In this document: positions 56,127 to 64,000 of the stretch, one piece after another
Position numbering within the stretch: the stretch's first letter is position 1
Layout: every line of letters starts with the position of its first letter
Assembly: GCF_036203305.1 (NCBI RefSeq)
Contig: NZ_CP108132.1
Coordinates: 186,001 to 250,000 of the forward strand
DNA: 64,000 bases
Direction of reading: 5' to 3'
DNA from: Streptomyces sp. NBC_00190
GTDB taxonomy: Bacteria > Actinomycetota > Actinomycetes > Streptomycetales > Streptomycetaceae
Notes under the pieces: model-generated
What the model was told of the DNA's origin: nothing
The model's input: the letters and a program-made list of their open reading frames with translations, nothing else
Database searches by the model: none
Program-made: the position numbers and the translations under genes

Positions 56127-57114
56127 GCACCACCGTGCGCGGCGGCCCCGCAGGCATCGGCGCCGCCGACGGCGGGACCGCCCCCGAGCGGAACTGCCGG
56201 GGACTGACTCCCCGTACCCGTTTGAACGCCGTGGACAGGGCGAAGGCGCTGCTGTAGCCGACCCGCCTGGCCACCGTCTCGACCGTGGCGTCCGGCTCGC
56301 GCAGCAGGTCGGCTGCCAGGGCGAGCCGCCAGCCGGTCAGATAGCCGACCGGCGGCTCGCCGACGACCTCCGTGAAGCGCCGGGCCAGCGAGGCCCGGGA
56401 GACACCGACCTTGAGGGCCAGTTCCTCCACCGTCCAGCCGTGCGCCGGGTTCTCGTGCAGCATCCGCAGCGCCGGGCCGACCACGGGATCGCTCTGCGCC
56501 CGGTACCAGGCCGGGGCACCCGAGCCGGGGGCCGCCAGCCAGGTGCGCAGTACGCCGATCAGCAGCAGGTCCAGCAGCCGGTCCAGGACGACCTCCTGGC
56601 CCGGCTCGTCCCGGGAGATCTCTGAGGCGAGCAGGGTGATGAGCGTGGCGTCCGCGACCCCCGCCGACCGGACCAGGATCGTGGGCAGCGCGCCCAGCAG
56701 CCTGCGGCCCAGCTCGCTCGGCGCCTGGTAGGTGCCGCTCAGCATCACCGCCGACCCGGCGTCCTGGGAGGCAGCGCCCCAGGTACGGACGCCCAGCGCC
56801 ATGGAGTCGGTGACGTCCACGCCCTCCTCCGTGCTGCACCGCTGGTCCGGCCCGACCGTGATCTGCACCGGGGTGTCCGGGGAGTCGGCAACCGTGTACG
56901 GCTCGGGCCCCCGTACGACGGCCACGTCCCCGGGGCTGATCCGCACCCGTTCCCCCTCGTCGGGCAGCAGCCACGCCGAGCCGTGCACCATCGTCACCAC
57001 CGACAGCGGGGCGCGGTCCTCGATGCGCACGGACCACGGCGGGTTGAGAACGGACTTGAGGAGGAAGGCGCTCCGGGCCTTGGGGCCTTCGAGGAGACCG
57101 GTCAGCGTGTCCAT
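56119..57114 (-). CDS. AraC-family transcriptional regulator
   Basis: A 331-residue regulator: N-terminal cupin-like sensor (cupin_6 type, with HGSAWLLPDEGERVRISPGDVAVVRG) and C-terminal double HTH (WTVEELALKVGVSRASLARRF; ATVETVARRVGYSSAFALSTAFKRVRGVSPRQFR). It is 21 bases downstream of an NAD(P)-binding oxidoreductase gene on the same strand and probably regulates it. Confidence 0.94.
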   Translation of the reverse strand: MDTLTGLLEGPKARSAFLLKSVLNPPWSVRIEDRAPLSVVTMVHGSAWLLPDEGERVRISPGDVAVVRGPEPYTVADSPDTPVQITVGPDQRCSTEEGVDVTDSMALGVRTWGAASQDAGSAVMLSGTYQAPSELGRRLLGALPTILVRSAGVADATLITLLASEISRDEPGQEVVLDRLLDLLLIGVLRTWLAAPGSGAPAWYRAQSDPVVGPALRMLHENPAHGWTVEELALKVGVSRASLARRFTEVVGEPPVGYLTGWRLALAADLLREPDATVETVARRVGYSSAFALSTAFKRVRGVSPRQFRSGAVPPSAAPMPAGPPRTVVLT

Positions 57115-57135
57115 GCGGCCATCCTCCCTTCTCCG

Positions 57136-57972
57136 TCAGGACAGCGGGTCCCAGACGCCGGTCGCCGCCGCCTCGCGGGCGAAGTCGGCGAAGTCCCGGG
57201 GCGGACGGCCCAGTACCTCCTCGACCCCGTGCACCAGGTGCGCGTTGCGCCCGTCGAGGATCAGGGTGAACAGCTCGGCGAAGTCCTCCGGCAGGTCGTT
57301 CTCCCGCAGCACCGCGCGGTAGTCCGCGTCCGAGACCGGCACGTACGCGATCTCGCGCCCGGTCACCTTCGACAGTTCGGCCGCGACGTCGGAGAAGCTG
57401 AGCAAGCGCGGGCCGGACAGCTCGTAGGTCTTGCCGATGTGCCGGTCGTCGGTCAGGGCGGCGACCACCACGTCGGCGACGTCGTCGGTGTCGACGAAGG
57501 CCTCGACGGCGTCCGCCGTGGGCAGGGCGATCTCGCCGGCCAGTACGGGCTCCAGGAAGAAGCTCTCGTCGAAGTTCTGGTTGAACCAGCTGGACCTGAC
57601 GACGGTCCAGTCGGCGCCGGAGGCCTTCAGCGCCTCCTCACTGCGCTGCGCCGCTTCCTCGCCGCGCCCGGACAGCAGCACCAGGCGCCGCGCGCCGACG
57701 GCCACGGCCAGCTGGGCGAAGGCGCCGACCTGCTCGACGGCGCCGGGGAAGGCCAGGTCGGGGTAGTAGGTGACGTACACCCGGTCCACTGCCTCCAGCG
57801 CGGGGAGCCAGGTGGCAGGTTCGTTCCAGTCGAAGGCCGGCTCTCCGTGGCGGGATCCGACCCGGACCGGGCGGCCCAGTGCGGCGAGCTTCTCGGCGAC
57901 GCGCCGGCCGGTCTTTCCGGTGCCCCCGATGACGAGGGTGGTCTGCGTGGGGTTCTTCGTCGTCTGCGTCAT
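57136..57972 (-). CDS. NmrA-like NAD(P)-binding oxidoreductase
   Basis: A 278-residue atypical SDR with TLVIGGTGKTGRRVAEKLAALG at residues 12-33 and an NmrA-like body (VVRSSWFNQNFDESF, FVDTDDVADVVVAAL). Such proteins bind NAD(P) and include sensors and quinone reductases. The start at 57972 gives MTQTTKNPTQTT; a 19-residue upstream extension is less likely. Confidence 0.9.
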   Translation of the reverse strand: MTQTTKNPTQTTLVIGGTGKTGRRVAEKLAALGRPVRVGSRHGEPAFDWNEPATWLPALEAVDRVYVTYYPDLAFPGAVEQVGAFAQLAVAVGARRLVLLSGRGEEAAQRSEEALKASGADWTVVRSSWFNQNFDESFFLEPVLAGEIALPTADAVEAFVDTDDVADVVVAALTDDRHIGKTYELSGPRLLSFSDVAAELSKVTGREIAYVPVSDADYRAVLRENDLPEDFAELFTLILDGRNAHLVHGVEEVLGRPPRDFADFAREAAATGVWDPLS

Positions 57973-58039
57973 GAGTACAGTCAAGCCCCGCAACACGAGA
58001 CGGAACATAGCCGAAGAGCTCACCTGCATACGCGTGCGT

Positions 58040-58249
58040 CTAATCGCCCGTCTCGGCGAGGGTGTGCGCGACGAGGGCGTTGGCGTGGCCGTGCCCCAGC
58101 CCGTGTTCGGCCTTGAGCCAGGAGACGAGCTCCATGTGCTTGGTCAGGGGCGAGGACCTGATGAGGTCCTTCCATTCCGCGATCGGACGGCCGTACTTCT
58201 TCTCGATCGAAGGGAAGTAGCTGGCGGGACCCTTCACCGGCTCGGTCAT
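58040..58249 (-). CDS. DUF4287-family small protein
   Basis: A 69-residue protein: PASYFPSIEKKYGRPIAEWKDLI and HMELVSWLKAEHGLGHGHANALVAH, the DUF4287 pattern. Function unknown. It is the downstream gene of a DHFR-like reductase (68-base gap), a common pairing in Streptomyces. Confidence 0.88.
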   Translation of the reverse strand: MTEPVKGPASYFPSIEKKYGRPIAEWKDLIRSSPLTKHMELVSWLKAEHGLGHGHANALVAHTLAETGD

Positions 58250-58317
58250 GTCGTGGTTTCCCGTCTCTGTGTGCGGATGCGCGGATGTCGTCCGGACGGC
58301 CGCTTCCGGCCGCGCTC

Positions 58318-58869
58318 TCATGCGGACGGCGTGGCGGGGGCGTACGCGTGGACCTGCGCGCCGCTGCCGAGGTCGGTGGTCCCGACCAGCCGGAAGGTCT
58401 TGACCGGGGAGTCCTCCCCGAAGAGCTTCTTGCCCTTCCCCACCACCACCGGGAGGGTCCACAGCCGCAGTTCGTCGATGAGGTCATGGGCGAGCAGGGC
58501 GTTGACGAGCTGCCCGCTGCCGTAGACCAGGAGGTCACCGCCGTCCTGGCGCTTGAGCGCCACGACCTCGTCGGCGAGGTCGCCCGTCAGGAAGGTGGCG
58601 TTCCACTCGGGGGTGTCGAGGGTGCTGGTGGCGACGTACTTCGGCATGGCGTTCATCCGCTCGGTGCCGGCGTCGGCGCCCTCGGCGCGGGCGGTCCAGG
58701 CCGGCGCCATGCCTTCGTAGGTGATCCGGCCCAGCAGCAGGGCGTCGCTGGCCGCGAGCTGCTCGCCCGCGAACTTCTCCGCCGCCTCGTTCCAGAACGG
58801 CATGGACCAGCTCGGGTTCTCGATGACGCCGTCGAGCGAGATGAACACGGAGGCGATGACCTTGCGCAT
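58318..58869 (-). CDS. DHFR/RibD-family reductase
   Basis: A 183-residue DHFR-like protein beginning MRKVIASVFISLDGVIENP, with LLGRITYEGM and LLVYGSGQLVNALLAHDLIDELRLWTLPVVVGKGKKLF. It is a typical stand-alone RibD C-terminal protein of unknown substrate. Inverted repeats at 58891-58945 in its promoter suggest regulation by a dimeric repressor. Confidence 0.92.
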   Translation of the reverse strand: MRKVIASVFISLDGVIENPSWSMPFWNEAAEKFAGEQLAASDALLLGRITYEGMAPAWTARAEGADAGTERMNAMPKYVATSTLDTPEWNATFLTGDLADEVVALKRQDGGDLLVYGSGQLVNALLAHDLIDELRLWTLPVVVGKGKKLFGEDSPVKTFRLVGTTDLGSGAQVHAYAPATPSA

Positions 58870-58890
58870 GGCGATTCCCCTTGTATGTAT

Positions 58891-58945
58891 ACGGCGTCCA
58901 CATCGGACGTTCTGCAGCCTAACCGAGATTGTGGACGCCGTCCAC
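58891..58945. promoter_or_regulatory. Inverted-repeat operator in a divergent promoter
   Basis: ACGGCGTCCAC (58891-58901) and its exact complement (58931-58941) are separated by 29 bases, and GTGGAC-N3-GTCCAC (58931-58945) is itself a palindrome. GTATGTATAC-like sequence lies at 58883-58892. Located between the DHFR-like and hydrolase genes. Confidence 0.5.
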
Positions 58946-59032
58946 ATATCTCTTCTCCTCGGTCACAGAGGTAGACACGGACCCCGACCGAAACTCATCG
59001 CCCACCGCGAAGAAAAGTCGGATGATCATCGG

Positions 59033-59842
59033 ATGATGTGGACCGAACGCACCGTCACCCGGGACGACGTACGCCTCAACTGCCTCGACAGCGGCAGCCC
59101 CGGTACCCCCCTGGGCCCCGGCACCCCCGTCGTCCTGCTCCACGGACTCGCGGGTCACGCGGGCGAATGGGACGCACTCGCGGCCGCCCTCGCCCCCGGC
59201 CGCCGGGTCGTGGCCGTCGACCAGCGCGGCCACGGCGCCTCCGAACGCCGCCCGGCGGACGTCTCCCGCGCGGCCTACGTCGCGGACGTGGTCGCCGTCA
59301 TCGCACAACTGGGGCTGGACCGCCCGGTCCTGGTCGGCCAGTCACTCGGGGGCCACACCGCCATGCTGACGGCGGCCGCCCACCCGGACCTGGTCCGCGG
59401 CGTGGTCCTGGTGGAGGCGGGCGCGGCCGCCGCCGACCCCGGCACCCCGCAGGAGATCGGCGACCTGCTCGACTCCTGGCCGCTGCCGTTCCCCTCGCTC
59501 GCGGCGGCCCGGGAGTTCCTGGGCAGCGACGCCTGGGCCGCGGGCCTGGAACAGCGGCCGGACGGCTGGTACCCGCGTTTCGACCGGGACGTCATGGTCT
59601 GCGCGATCACCGAGAACACGACCCGTGCGTGGTGGCCGGAGTGGGAGCGGGTCACCTGCCCCACCCTGCTCGTCCTCGGCGAACGCGGCATCATCCCGCC
59701 GGCCGAGTCGACGCGGATGCTCCGCCGCGCGAGCGCGCCCACCACAGCTGCCTCCGTCCCGGCCACCGGCCACGACGTCCACCTCGACGACCCGACGGCC
59801 CTGCACGCCTTGGTCTCCACGTTCCTGGAGACCCTCCCCTAG
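59033..59842 (+). CDS. Alpha/beta hydrolase
   Basis: A 269-residue hydrolase: LLHGLAGHAGEWDALAAAL, VAVDQRGHGAS, nucleophile elbow GQSLGG and final His in ATGHDVHLDDP. Two adjacent ATGs (59033, 59036) are possible; no clear ribosome site. Substrate unknown. It is divergent from a DHFR-like gene. Confidence 0.92.
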   Translation: MMWTERTVTRDDVRLNCLDSGSPGTPLGPGTPVVLLHGLAGHAGEWDALAAALAPGRRVVAVDQRGHGASERRPADVSRAAYVADVVAVIAQLGLDRPVLVGQSLGGHTAMLTAAAHPDLVRGVVLVEAGAAAADPGTPQEIGDLLDSWPLPFPSLAAAREFLGSDAWAAGLEQRPDGWYPRFDRDVMVCAITENTTRAWWPEWERVTCPTLLVLGERGIIPPAESTRMLRRASAPTTAASVPATGHDVHLDDPTALHALVSTFLETLP

Positions 59843-59845
59843 TCC

Positions 59846-60259
59846 CTACGCGGGGTCCGCCACCACCTGGGTGTTCTGGCAGGCCGTCAGCAGCCAGCGT
59901 CCGTCCGGCTCCCGGGTCATCACGTACAGCGGAGCGCCCTCGCCGTGGTCGCCGTCCGCTCCGTGGTAGCGCTGGCGCACCTTGACCGCCGCCACGTCCG
60001 GCCGCAGGAACTGCGTGTGCACCACCTCGTAGGTGACCTTGCCGTCCCAATTCGCCGCCGGCAGCACCGCCCGCGTGAACTCGGCGATCGCGTCGAAGCC
60101 GATGAGGACCTTCCCGTGCGCGGTGGTCCACAGCGCGTCCGGATGGAAGAGGGCGAGGAACCCCTCCGCGTCCTTGGCCTGCTGCGTGCGCTCGACGGTG
60201 GCGACGACCTGCGCGATCGCCTCGACTGCTGCGGCTTCCGCCGTGAATTCCGTGCCCAT
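59846..60259 (-). CDS. SgcJ/EcaC-type NTF2-fold protein
   Basis: A 137-residue protein with AQVVATVERTQQAKDAEGFLALFHPDALWTTAHGKVLIG, typical of SgcJ/EcaC/DUF4440 NTF2-like proteins. Three bases separate its stop from the convergent hydrolase stop. Role unknown. Confidence 0.88.
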   Translation of the reverse strand: MGTEFTAEAAAVEAIAQVVATVERTQQAKDAEGFLALFHPDALWTTAHGKVLIGFDAIAEFTRAVLPAANWDGKVTYEVVHTQFLRPDVAAVKVRQRYHGADGDHGEGAPLYVMTREPDGRWLLTACQNTQVVADPA

Positions 60260-60318
60260 GGACCCAACCCTGCTCCCTCAAGCATGGTTGAGGTCAAGGC
60301 GTGTGATCATATGGCGAC

Positions 60319-60867
60319 ATGACCACGAGGACTCTGTACCTGCTCTGCTCCGCCGCGCCGCCCGTCTTCGACGTGGCCCATGCGATCGAGGACGCCCAGA
60401 CCCGCGGCTGGGACGTGTGCCTGGGGCTGACTCCCAGCGCGGCGCACTGGCTGGCCGTGAGCCTCGACGGGCTGGCCGCCCTGACCGGCCACCCCGTCCG
60501 CTGGCAGTACAAGTTGCCCGGCGAGCCCGACGTATGGCCGCCGGCCGACGCCCTGCTCTTCGCCCCGGCCACCTTCAACTCGGTCAACGCCTGGGCCCTC
60601 GGCCTCACCGACCGGTTCGTCGTCGGCGTCGCCGCCGAGGCGATCGGCAAGGGCACCCCCGTCGTCGCCATGCCCTGCACCAATGCCGCCCTGGCCGCGC
60701 ACCCCGCGTTCGAGCAGTCCCTGGCCGTCCTGCGCGGCACCGGAGTCGAACTGCTCTACGGCGAGGGCGGCTTCGTACCCGGCCCGGCCGGCCAGGACGA
60801 GTCCCCGCACTTCCCGTGGCAGCTCGCCCTGGACGCCGTGGACCGCGCGGGCACGACCACGGCCTAG
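60319..60867 (+). CDS. Flavoprotein (PPC decarboxylase-like)
   Basis: A 182-residue flavoprotein-domain protein: LYLLCSAAPPVFDVAHAIEDA, LLFAPATFNSVNAWALGLTD (the APATxNT-type FMN site, here APATFNS) and VVAMPCTNAALAAHPAF. FMN-binding family related to phosphopantothenoylcysteine decarboxylase; role unknown. Overlapped on the other strand only by the spurious extension of the frameshifted DinB gene. Confidence 0.87.
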   Translation: MTTRTLYLLCSAAPPVFDVAHAIEDAQTRGWDVCLGLTPSAAHWLAVSLDGLAALTGHPVRWQYKLPGEPDVWPPADALLFAPATFNSVNAWALGLTDRFVVGVAAEAIGKGTPVVAMPCTNAALAAHPAFEQSLAVLRGTGVELLYGEGGFVPGPAGQDESPHFPWQLALDAVDRAGTTTA

Positions 60868-60895
60868 CGGACGGGGTGCTCCCTCTTCCGTGGCC

Positions 60896-61401
60896 TCACT
60901 CCCCCGTCGCCCCGTCGATCGCCTCGCGCAGCAGGTCCGCGTGCCGTTGTGCCGGGCGTACTCCTCGATCATGTGGGCCAGGATGTAGTGCAGCGAATAC
61001 GGCTGGTCGCCGAAGTGCCCCGTCACGTCCAGGGACTCGGCGGCCTCCACGATCGCCCGCGAGCGCGCGCAGGTCTCCTCCCAGATCCTGAACGACTCCG
61101 CCGGATCCGCGTCCTCCACGTGGAACTCCGTCCACTCCCCGGCCTCGTTCCTCGGGAAGTAGCCGCGCACGTCCTCGCCGCCGAGGACGTTGCGGAACCA
61201 CCCGCGCTCCACCTCCGCCAGATGCCGCACCAGCCCGAGCAGGCTCAGCCCGGACGGCGCCACCGCCTTCCGACTGAGCTGCTCGGCGGTCAGCCCCGCG
61301 CACTTCATCATCAGGGTGTCGCGCTGCCACTGCAGGATGCTGGTCAAGGTGGCGCGCTCGTCGCCCACCAGTACGGGCCGGGTCCGCTGTTCGTCGATCA
61401 T
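60896..61401 (-). pseudogene. DinB-family protein gene with a one-base frameshift near its 3' end
   Basis: The frame from ATG 61401 reads as a DinB/DUF664 four-helix protein (LTSILQWQRDTLMMKCAGLTAEQLSRKAV...LHYILAHMIEEYARHNG). At about 60940 it leaves frame, giving TRTCCARR and an extension that runs antisense into the flavoprotein gene. In the +1-shifted frame the expected end HADLLREAIDGATGE-stop is present at 60896. One missing C in GGC-CAC explains it. It is either a recent mutation or a sequencing error. Confidence 0.85.
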
Positions 61402-61434
61402 CGGGTGATGATGCCGGACAGCGGCCCGCGGGGC

Positions 61435-62607
61435 TCATCCGAGCTGCCGGAAGAACTCCCGTACGTCCGCCACCAGCAGTTCCGGCACCTCCATGGCGGG
61501 GAAGTGCCCGCCCCGGTCGTACGAGGTCCAGCGCACGACCCGATCGGTACGCGCGGCCACGTGCCGCAGTGGGATGAAGTTGTCCCGTGGGAAGTCGGCG
61601 AGGGCCGTCGGCGTCCCCGACACCTCCGGCGGCTGCCCTGCGTAGTCCGCGTGCGCCCGCTCGTAGTAGATCCGCGCGGCGGAACCGGCCGTCCCGGTCA
61701 GCCAGTAGAGCATCACATTGGTGAGCATCTGGTCCCGGTCGATCGGACACCTGGCATCGCTCCACTCGGCGAACTTCTCGCCGATCCAGGCCAGCAGCCC
61801 GACGGGCGAGTCGTTGAGTCCGTACGCGAGGGTCTGCGGCCGCGTCGCCTGGATGTCGGCGTACCCCTGCCGCTCGCGCGCCCACACCCGGTACCGCTCC
61901 CAGGAGGCCAGCGTCCGCTCCCGCTCGGCGGGACTCAGCGCGGCCAGCTCCTCGGGCCGCGGCTCGGCGGTGGCCCCGCCCCCCGGCAGCAGGTTCAGGT
62001 GCACCCCGACCACGTTGCCGGGCCGCAACCGCCCCAGCTCCCTCGAAACGGCGGCCCCCCAGTCGCCGCCCTGGACCCCGTACGCCTCGTACCCGAGCCG
62101 CTCCATCAGCACCCCGAAGGCCCGAGCGACCCGCTTGAACTCCCAGCCCGCCTCGGTCGTCGGCCCGGACAGCCCGAACCCGGGGATGCTCGGCAGCACC
62201 AGGTGGAAGGCGTCGGCCGGGTCACCGCCGTGCGCCCGCGGATCGGTGAGCGGGCCCGCGACCCGCTGGAACTCCACGAAGGACCCCGGCCAGCCGTGGG
62301 TCATCAGCAGCGGCCTGGCATCCGGCTCGGGGGAACGCAGATGCGCGAAGTGCACCCGGGCCCCGTCGATGACCGTGGTGAACTGCGGCCAGTCGTTCAA
62401 CCGTGCCTCGGCCGCACGCCAGTCGTACTCCTCGCGCCAATACCGTACGAGCTCCCGTACTTCACCGAGCGGCATCCCGTACGCCCACCCCACCCCGGGC
62501 AGCTCATCGGGCCACCGCACCCGACGAAGCCGCTCGTCGAGGTCGTCCAGCTCCGCCTGCGCCACATCGAGCCGAAACCCGCGCAGCCCTTCTCCAAGAT
62601 CACCCAT
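61435..62607 (-). CDS. Epoxide hydrolase (EHN-domain type)
   Basis: A 390-residue protein: N-terminal epoxide hydrolase segment (DDLDERLRRVRWPDELPGVGW, residues ~18-40), oxyanion HGWPGSF, nucleophile GGDWGA, the ERAHADYAG lid, and His in RGGHFPAMEVPE. Microsomal-type fold. Substrate unknown; it might detoxify epoxides. Its promoter region contains the GTTAAC repeat array, beginning 35 bases before the ATG. Confidence 0.94.
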   Translation of the reverse strand: MGDLGEGLRGFRLDVAQAELDDLDERLRRVRWPDELPGVGWAYGMPLGEVRELVRYWREEYDWRAAEARLNDWPQFTTVIDGARVHFAHLRSPEPDARPLLMTHGWPGSFVEFQRVAGPLTDPRAHGGDPADAFHLVLPSIPGFGLSGPTTEAGWEFKRVARAFGVLMERLGYEAYGVQGGDWGAAVSRELGRLRPGNVVGVHLNLLPGGGATAEPRPEELAALSPAERERTLASWERYRVWARERQGYADIQATRPQTLAYGLNDSPVGLLAWIGEKFAEWSDARCPIDRDQMLTNVMLYWLTGTAGSAARIYYERAHADYAGQPPEVSGTPTALADFPRDNFIPLRHVAARTDRVVRWTSYDRGGHFPAMEVPELLVADVREFFRQLG

Positions 62608-62641
62608 AGACCGGCCATGCTAGGCCGCACCCCTCGACGGC

Positions 62642-62935
62642 GTTAACGGCGTTAATGCCGTTAACGCTGCCGCCCGAACGACCAGGGACCGTTAACGCCG
62701 TTAATGCCGCCCCGCCCACCCGATGCTCCACCCGCGCCGCCGTTAACGGCGTTAACGCCGTTAACGCTGCCGCCGCACACCCCACCACCCCTCGCCCGAA
62801 CGAGCCGGGACCGTTAACGCCGTTAACGCCGTTAACGCTCGCCCGACGGCCAGGGACCGTTAACGCCGTTAATGCCAACCCGCTCACCCGATGCTCCGCC
62901 CGGCCACCGTTAACGGCGTTAACGCCGTTAACGCC
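62642..62935. repeat. GTTAAC repeat array: 16 copies in six clusters
   Basis: The 9-base unit GTTAA(C/T)GNC occurs at 62642, 62651, 62660; 62691, 62700; 62742, 62751, 62760; 62813, 62822, 62831; 62859, 62868; 62909, 62918, 62927. Within clusters the spacing is exactly 9. An ~80-base block (62688-62768) is repeated at 62856-62935, including the same GC-rich filler with CACCCGATGCTCC. It fills the 331-base gap between the TetR stop and the epoxide hydrolase start; no gene is present there. Confidence 0.95.
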
Positions 62936-62938
62936 CCC

Positions 62939-63706
62939 TCAGCCCTGCGCCCCACCCGCCCGCCGGGCAACCAGCAGCCCGAGCCCGTCCAGGATCCGCT
63001 CCAGCCCGAACTCCAGCGCCTGGTCCCGCCCCCCATGCTCCGCCGCCGAGGCCAACGCCGCTCCGAGCGCCGGGAACTCCGCCCCGTGCGTCCGCATCAC
63101 CTCACCCAGCATCCCCGCGAGCTGCGCATCGGGCCCCTCCCCCGCACCGTCCCCGCCACCCGCACCGGCCGCCCGCTCCTGCTCCGCGATCCCCCGTACG
63201 TGCCCGGCCAGCAACACGACCGCGTCCATCGCCTCGGCACCGGTCAGCCCACACCCGTCCAGCGCCGCGAGCGCCCGCTCCATCCACCCCAGCTCCCGCG
63301 GTCCCATCACCCGCACCCCGACCGTCGCCTCCAGCATCCACGGATGCCGCCGGAACCCCCCGAGCAACTCCCGCGCCCACGCCTCCAACCGCTCCCGCCA
63401 CCCCCCGCCCGCGGGTTCCGCACCCGCACCCGTACCCAGCGCCGCAGGCACCGGCATCGCGCTCTCCACCATCAGCGCGACCAGCTCCGCCTTGCCCGGC
63501 ACATACCGGTACAGCGCCATTTTCGTGACCGCCAACTCCCCGGCCACCCGCTGCATCGAGGCCGCGCCCAGCCCCTCCGCGTCGGCGATCCCGATGCCCG
63601 CCAGAGCGATCCCCTCCAGCGTGAGCCCCCGCTTCGGCCCCCGCGCGGGCTTGGCCGGCGGCCCCCACAACAACCGCACGGCCGCGCCCCACTGGTCGTT
63701 CGTCAT
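62939..63706 (-). CDS. TetR-family regulator (TetR_C_1 type)
   Basis: A 255-residue TetR protein with HTH IALAGIGIADAEGLGAASMQRVAGELAVTKMALYRYVPGKAELV and a TetR/tetracycline-repressor-like C-terminal domain. AAGGGG precedes the ATG. It is divergent from an FAD oxidoreductase, the layout of TetR/TetX-like resistance pairs, so it likely represses that gene. Confidence 0.92.
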   Translation of the reverse strand: MTNDQWGAAVRLLWGPPAKPARGPKRGLTLEGIALAGIGIADAEGLGAASMQRVAGELAVTKMALYRYVPGKAELVALMVESAMPVPAALGTGAGAEPAGGGWRERLEAWARELLGGFRRHPWMLEATVGVRVMGPRELGWMERALAALDGCGLTGAEAMDAVVLLAGHVRGIAEQERAAGAGGGDGAGEGPDAQLAGMLGEVMRTHGAEFPALGAALASAAEHGGRDQALEFGLERILDGLGLLVARRAGGAQG

Positions 63707-63795
63707 CGGATCCCCTTGTGCTCGCACCAAAACTGCGTCTACCGTACACGGTATCGCTTCCGTGTCCGCCGGACACAGTTAACCGATGGAGTCCC

Positions 63796-64000
63796 ATGCG
63801 CCAGCACCAGCCCCCGCACCAGCCCGCAGCCGACGCCCGCACCGTCCTCATCTCCGGCGCGAGCATCGCCGGCCCCGCCCTCGCCCACTGGCTCGGCCGC
63901 CACGGCTTCCGCCCCACCGTCGTTGAACTCGCCTCCGCCCTCCGCCCCGGCGGCCAGGCCGTCGACTTCCGCGGCGAGACCCATCTCTCCGTCCTCCACC
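63796..64000 (+). CDS. FAD-dependent oxidoreductase, 5' part (runs off right edge)
   Basis: About 68 residues are visible. LISGASIAGPALAHWLGRHG is the FAD Rossmann motif of class A flavin monooxygenases (GxSxxG variant), followed by VVELASALRPGGQAVDFRG. GGAG precedes the ATG by four bases. Divergent TetR control suggests inducible oxidation or inactivation of a small molecule. Confidence 0.88.
   Translation, partial: MRQHQPPHQPAADARTVLISGASIAGPALAHWLGRHGFRPTVVELASALRPGGQAVDFRGETHLSVLH

Noticed and set aside
62642..62935. CRISPR array
   Set aside because: Repeat unit is only 9 bases, mostly contiguous, with no uniform spacers and no cas genes nearby.
62655..63782. Repeat proteins encoded across the GTTAAC array (VNAVNA or LTALTP frames)
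   Set aside because: Both strands give repeats simply because the DNA repeats; the frames run antisense into the TetR gene and lack ribosome sites.

Overview
The window is high-GC actinobacterial chromosome, almost certainly Streptomyces. Third codon positions are strongly G/C, GTG and TTG starts are common, GGAGG-type ribosome sites are frequent, many genes overlap by ATGA or GTGA, and the gene families (SARP, AfsA, gamma-butyrolactone receptors, type II PKS) are typical of that genus. Roughly 1-49 kb is a type II (aromatic) polyketide gene cluster with its signalling and regulatory genes. The remainder is accessory chromosome. No rRNA, tRNA, CRISPR array or transposase was seen.

Layout. 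0.3-21.9 kb is one minus-strand run of about 18 genes. In transcription order it holds an ActVII-like aromatase/cyclase, an acyl-CoA dehydrogenase homologue, a phosphopantetheinyl transferase (PPTase) and a condensation-domain-like protein. Next come metK, a PfkB/adenosine-kinase-like gene, metH, metF and ahcY (a complete methionine/SAM cycle), then an MFS exporter, a small DUF6059-like protein, acyl-CoA carboxylase beta and epsilon subunits, an unrecognised small protein, a flavin oxidase, an SDR, a P450 and a ferredoxin. 22.1-25.6 kb has a DrrAB-type ABC exporter, a DUF4097 protein and a divergent regulator with a shared operator array. 25.6-35.0 kb is the core: CoA-ligase-like enzyme, FAD monooxygenase, ActIII-like ketoreductase, second cyclase, KSalpha, KSbeta, ACP and second FAD monooxygenase. 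35.1-41.9 kb carries a SnoaL-like protein, a second KSalpha-like gene lacking key residues, a type II thioesterase, a SARP, a second PPTase, a KS-like protein without catalytic residues, and a tandem ACP. 41.9-49.1 kb is a gamma-butyrolactone locus: three receptor-type TetR regulators, a second SARP, a P450, an AfsA homologue and a nucleotide-sugar-epimerase-like reductase.

49.1-64 kb holds mostly unrelated genes. A thioesterase/malonyl-CoA-synthetase-like pair at 52-54 kb might still serve the cluster. The remainder comprises DHFR-like reductases, hydrolases, two DUF1772 membrane proteins, AraC, MarR-like and TetR regulators, a frameshifted DinB gene, an epoxide hydrolase preceded by an unusual GTTAAC repeat array, and a partial FAD oxidoreductase at the right edge.

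How it works together (inference). Carboxylase subunits supply malonyl-CoA; KSalpha/KSbeta/ACP make a poly-beta-ketone; the ActIII-like KR and two ActVII-like cyclases reduce and aromatise it; flavin and P450 oxygenases tailor it; ABC and MFS pumps export it. A butyrolactone/receptor/SARP cascade controls expression: AAACCG-type palindromes lie at the regulatory genes, and SARP-like heptamers spaced 11 bp apart precede seven genes. The strangest trait is a set of assembly-line proteins that keep their folds but have lost catalytic residues, next to a full SAM-recycling cassette with no methyltransferase in view.
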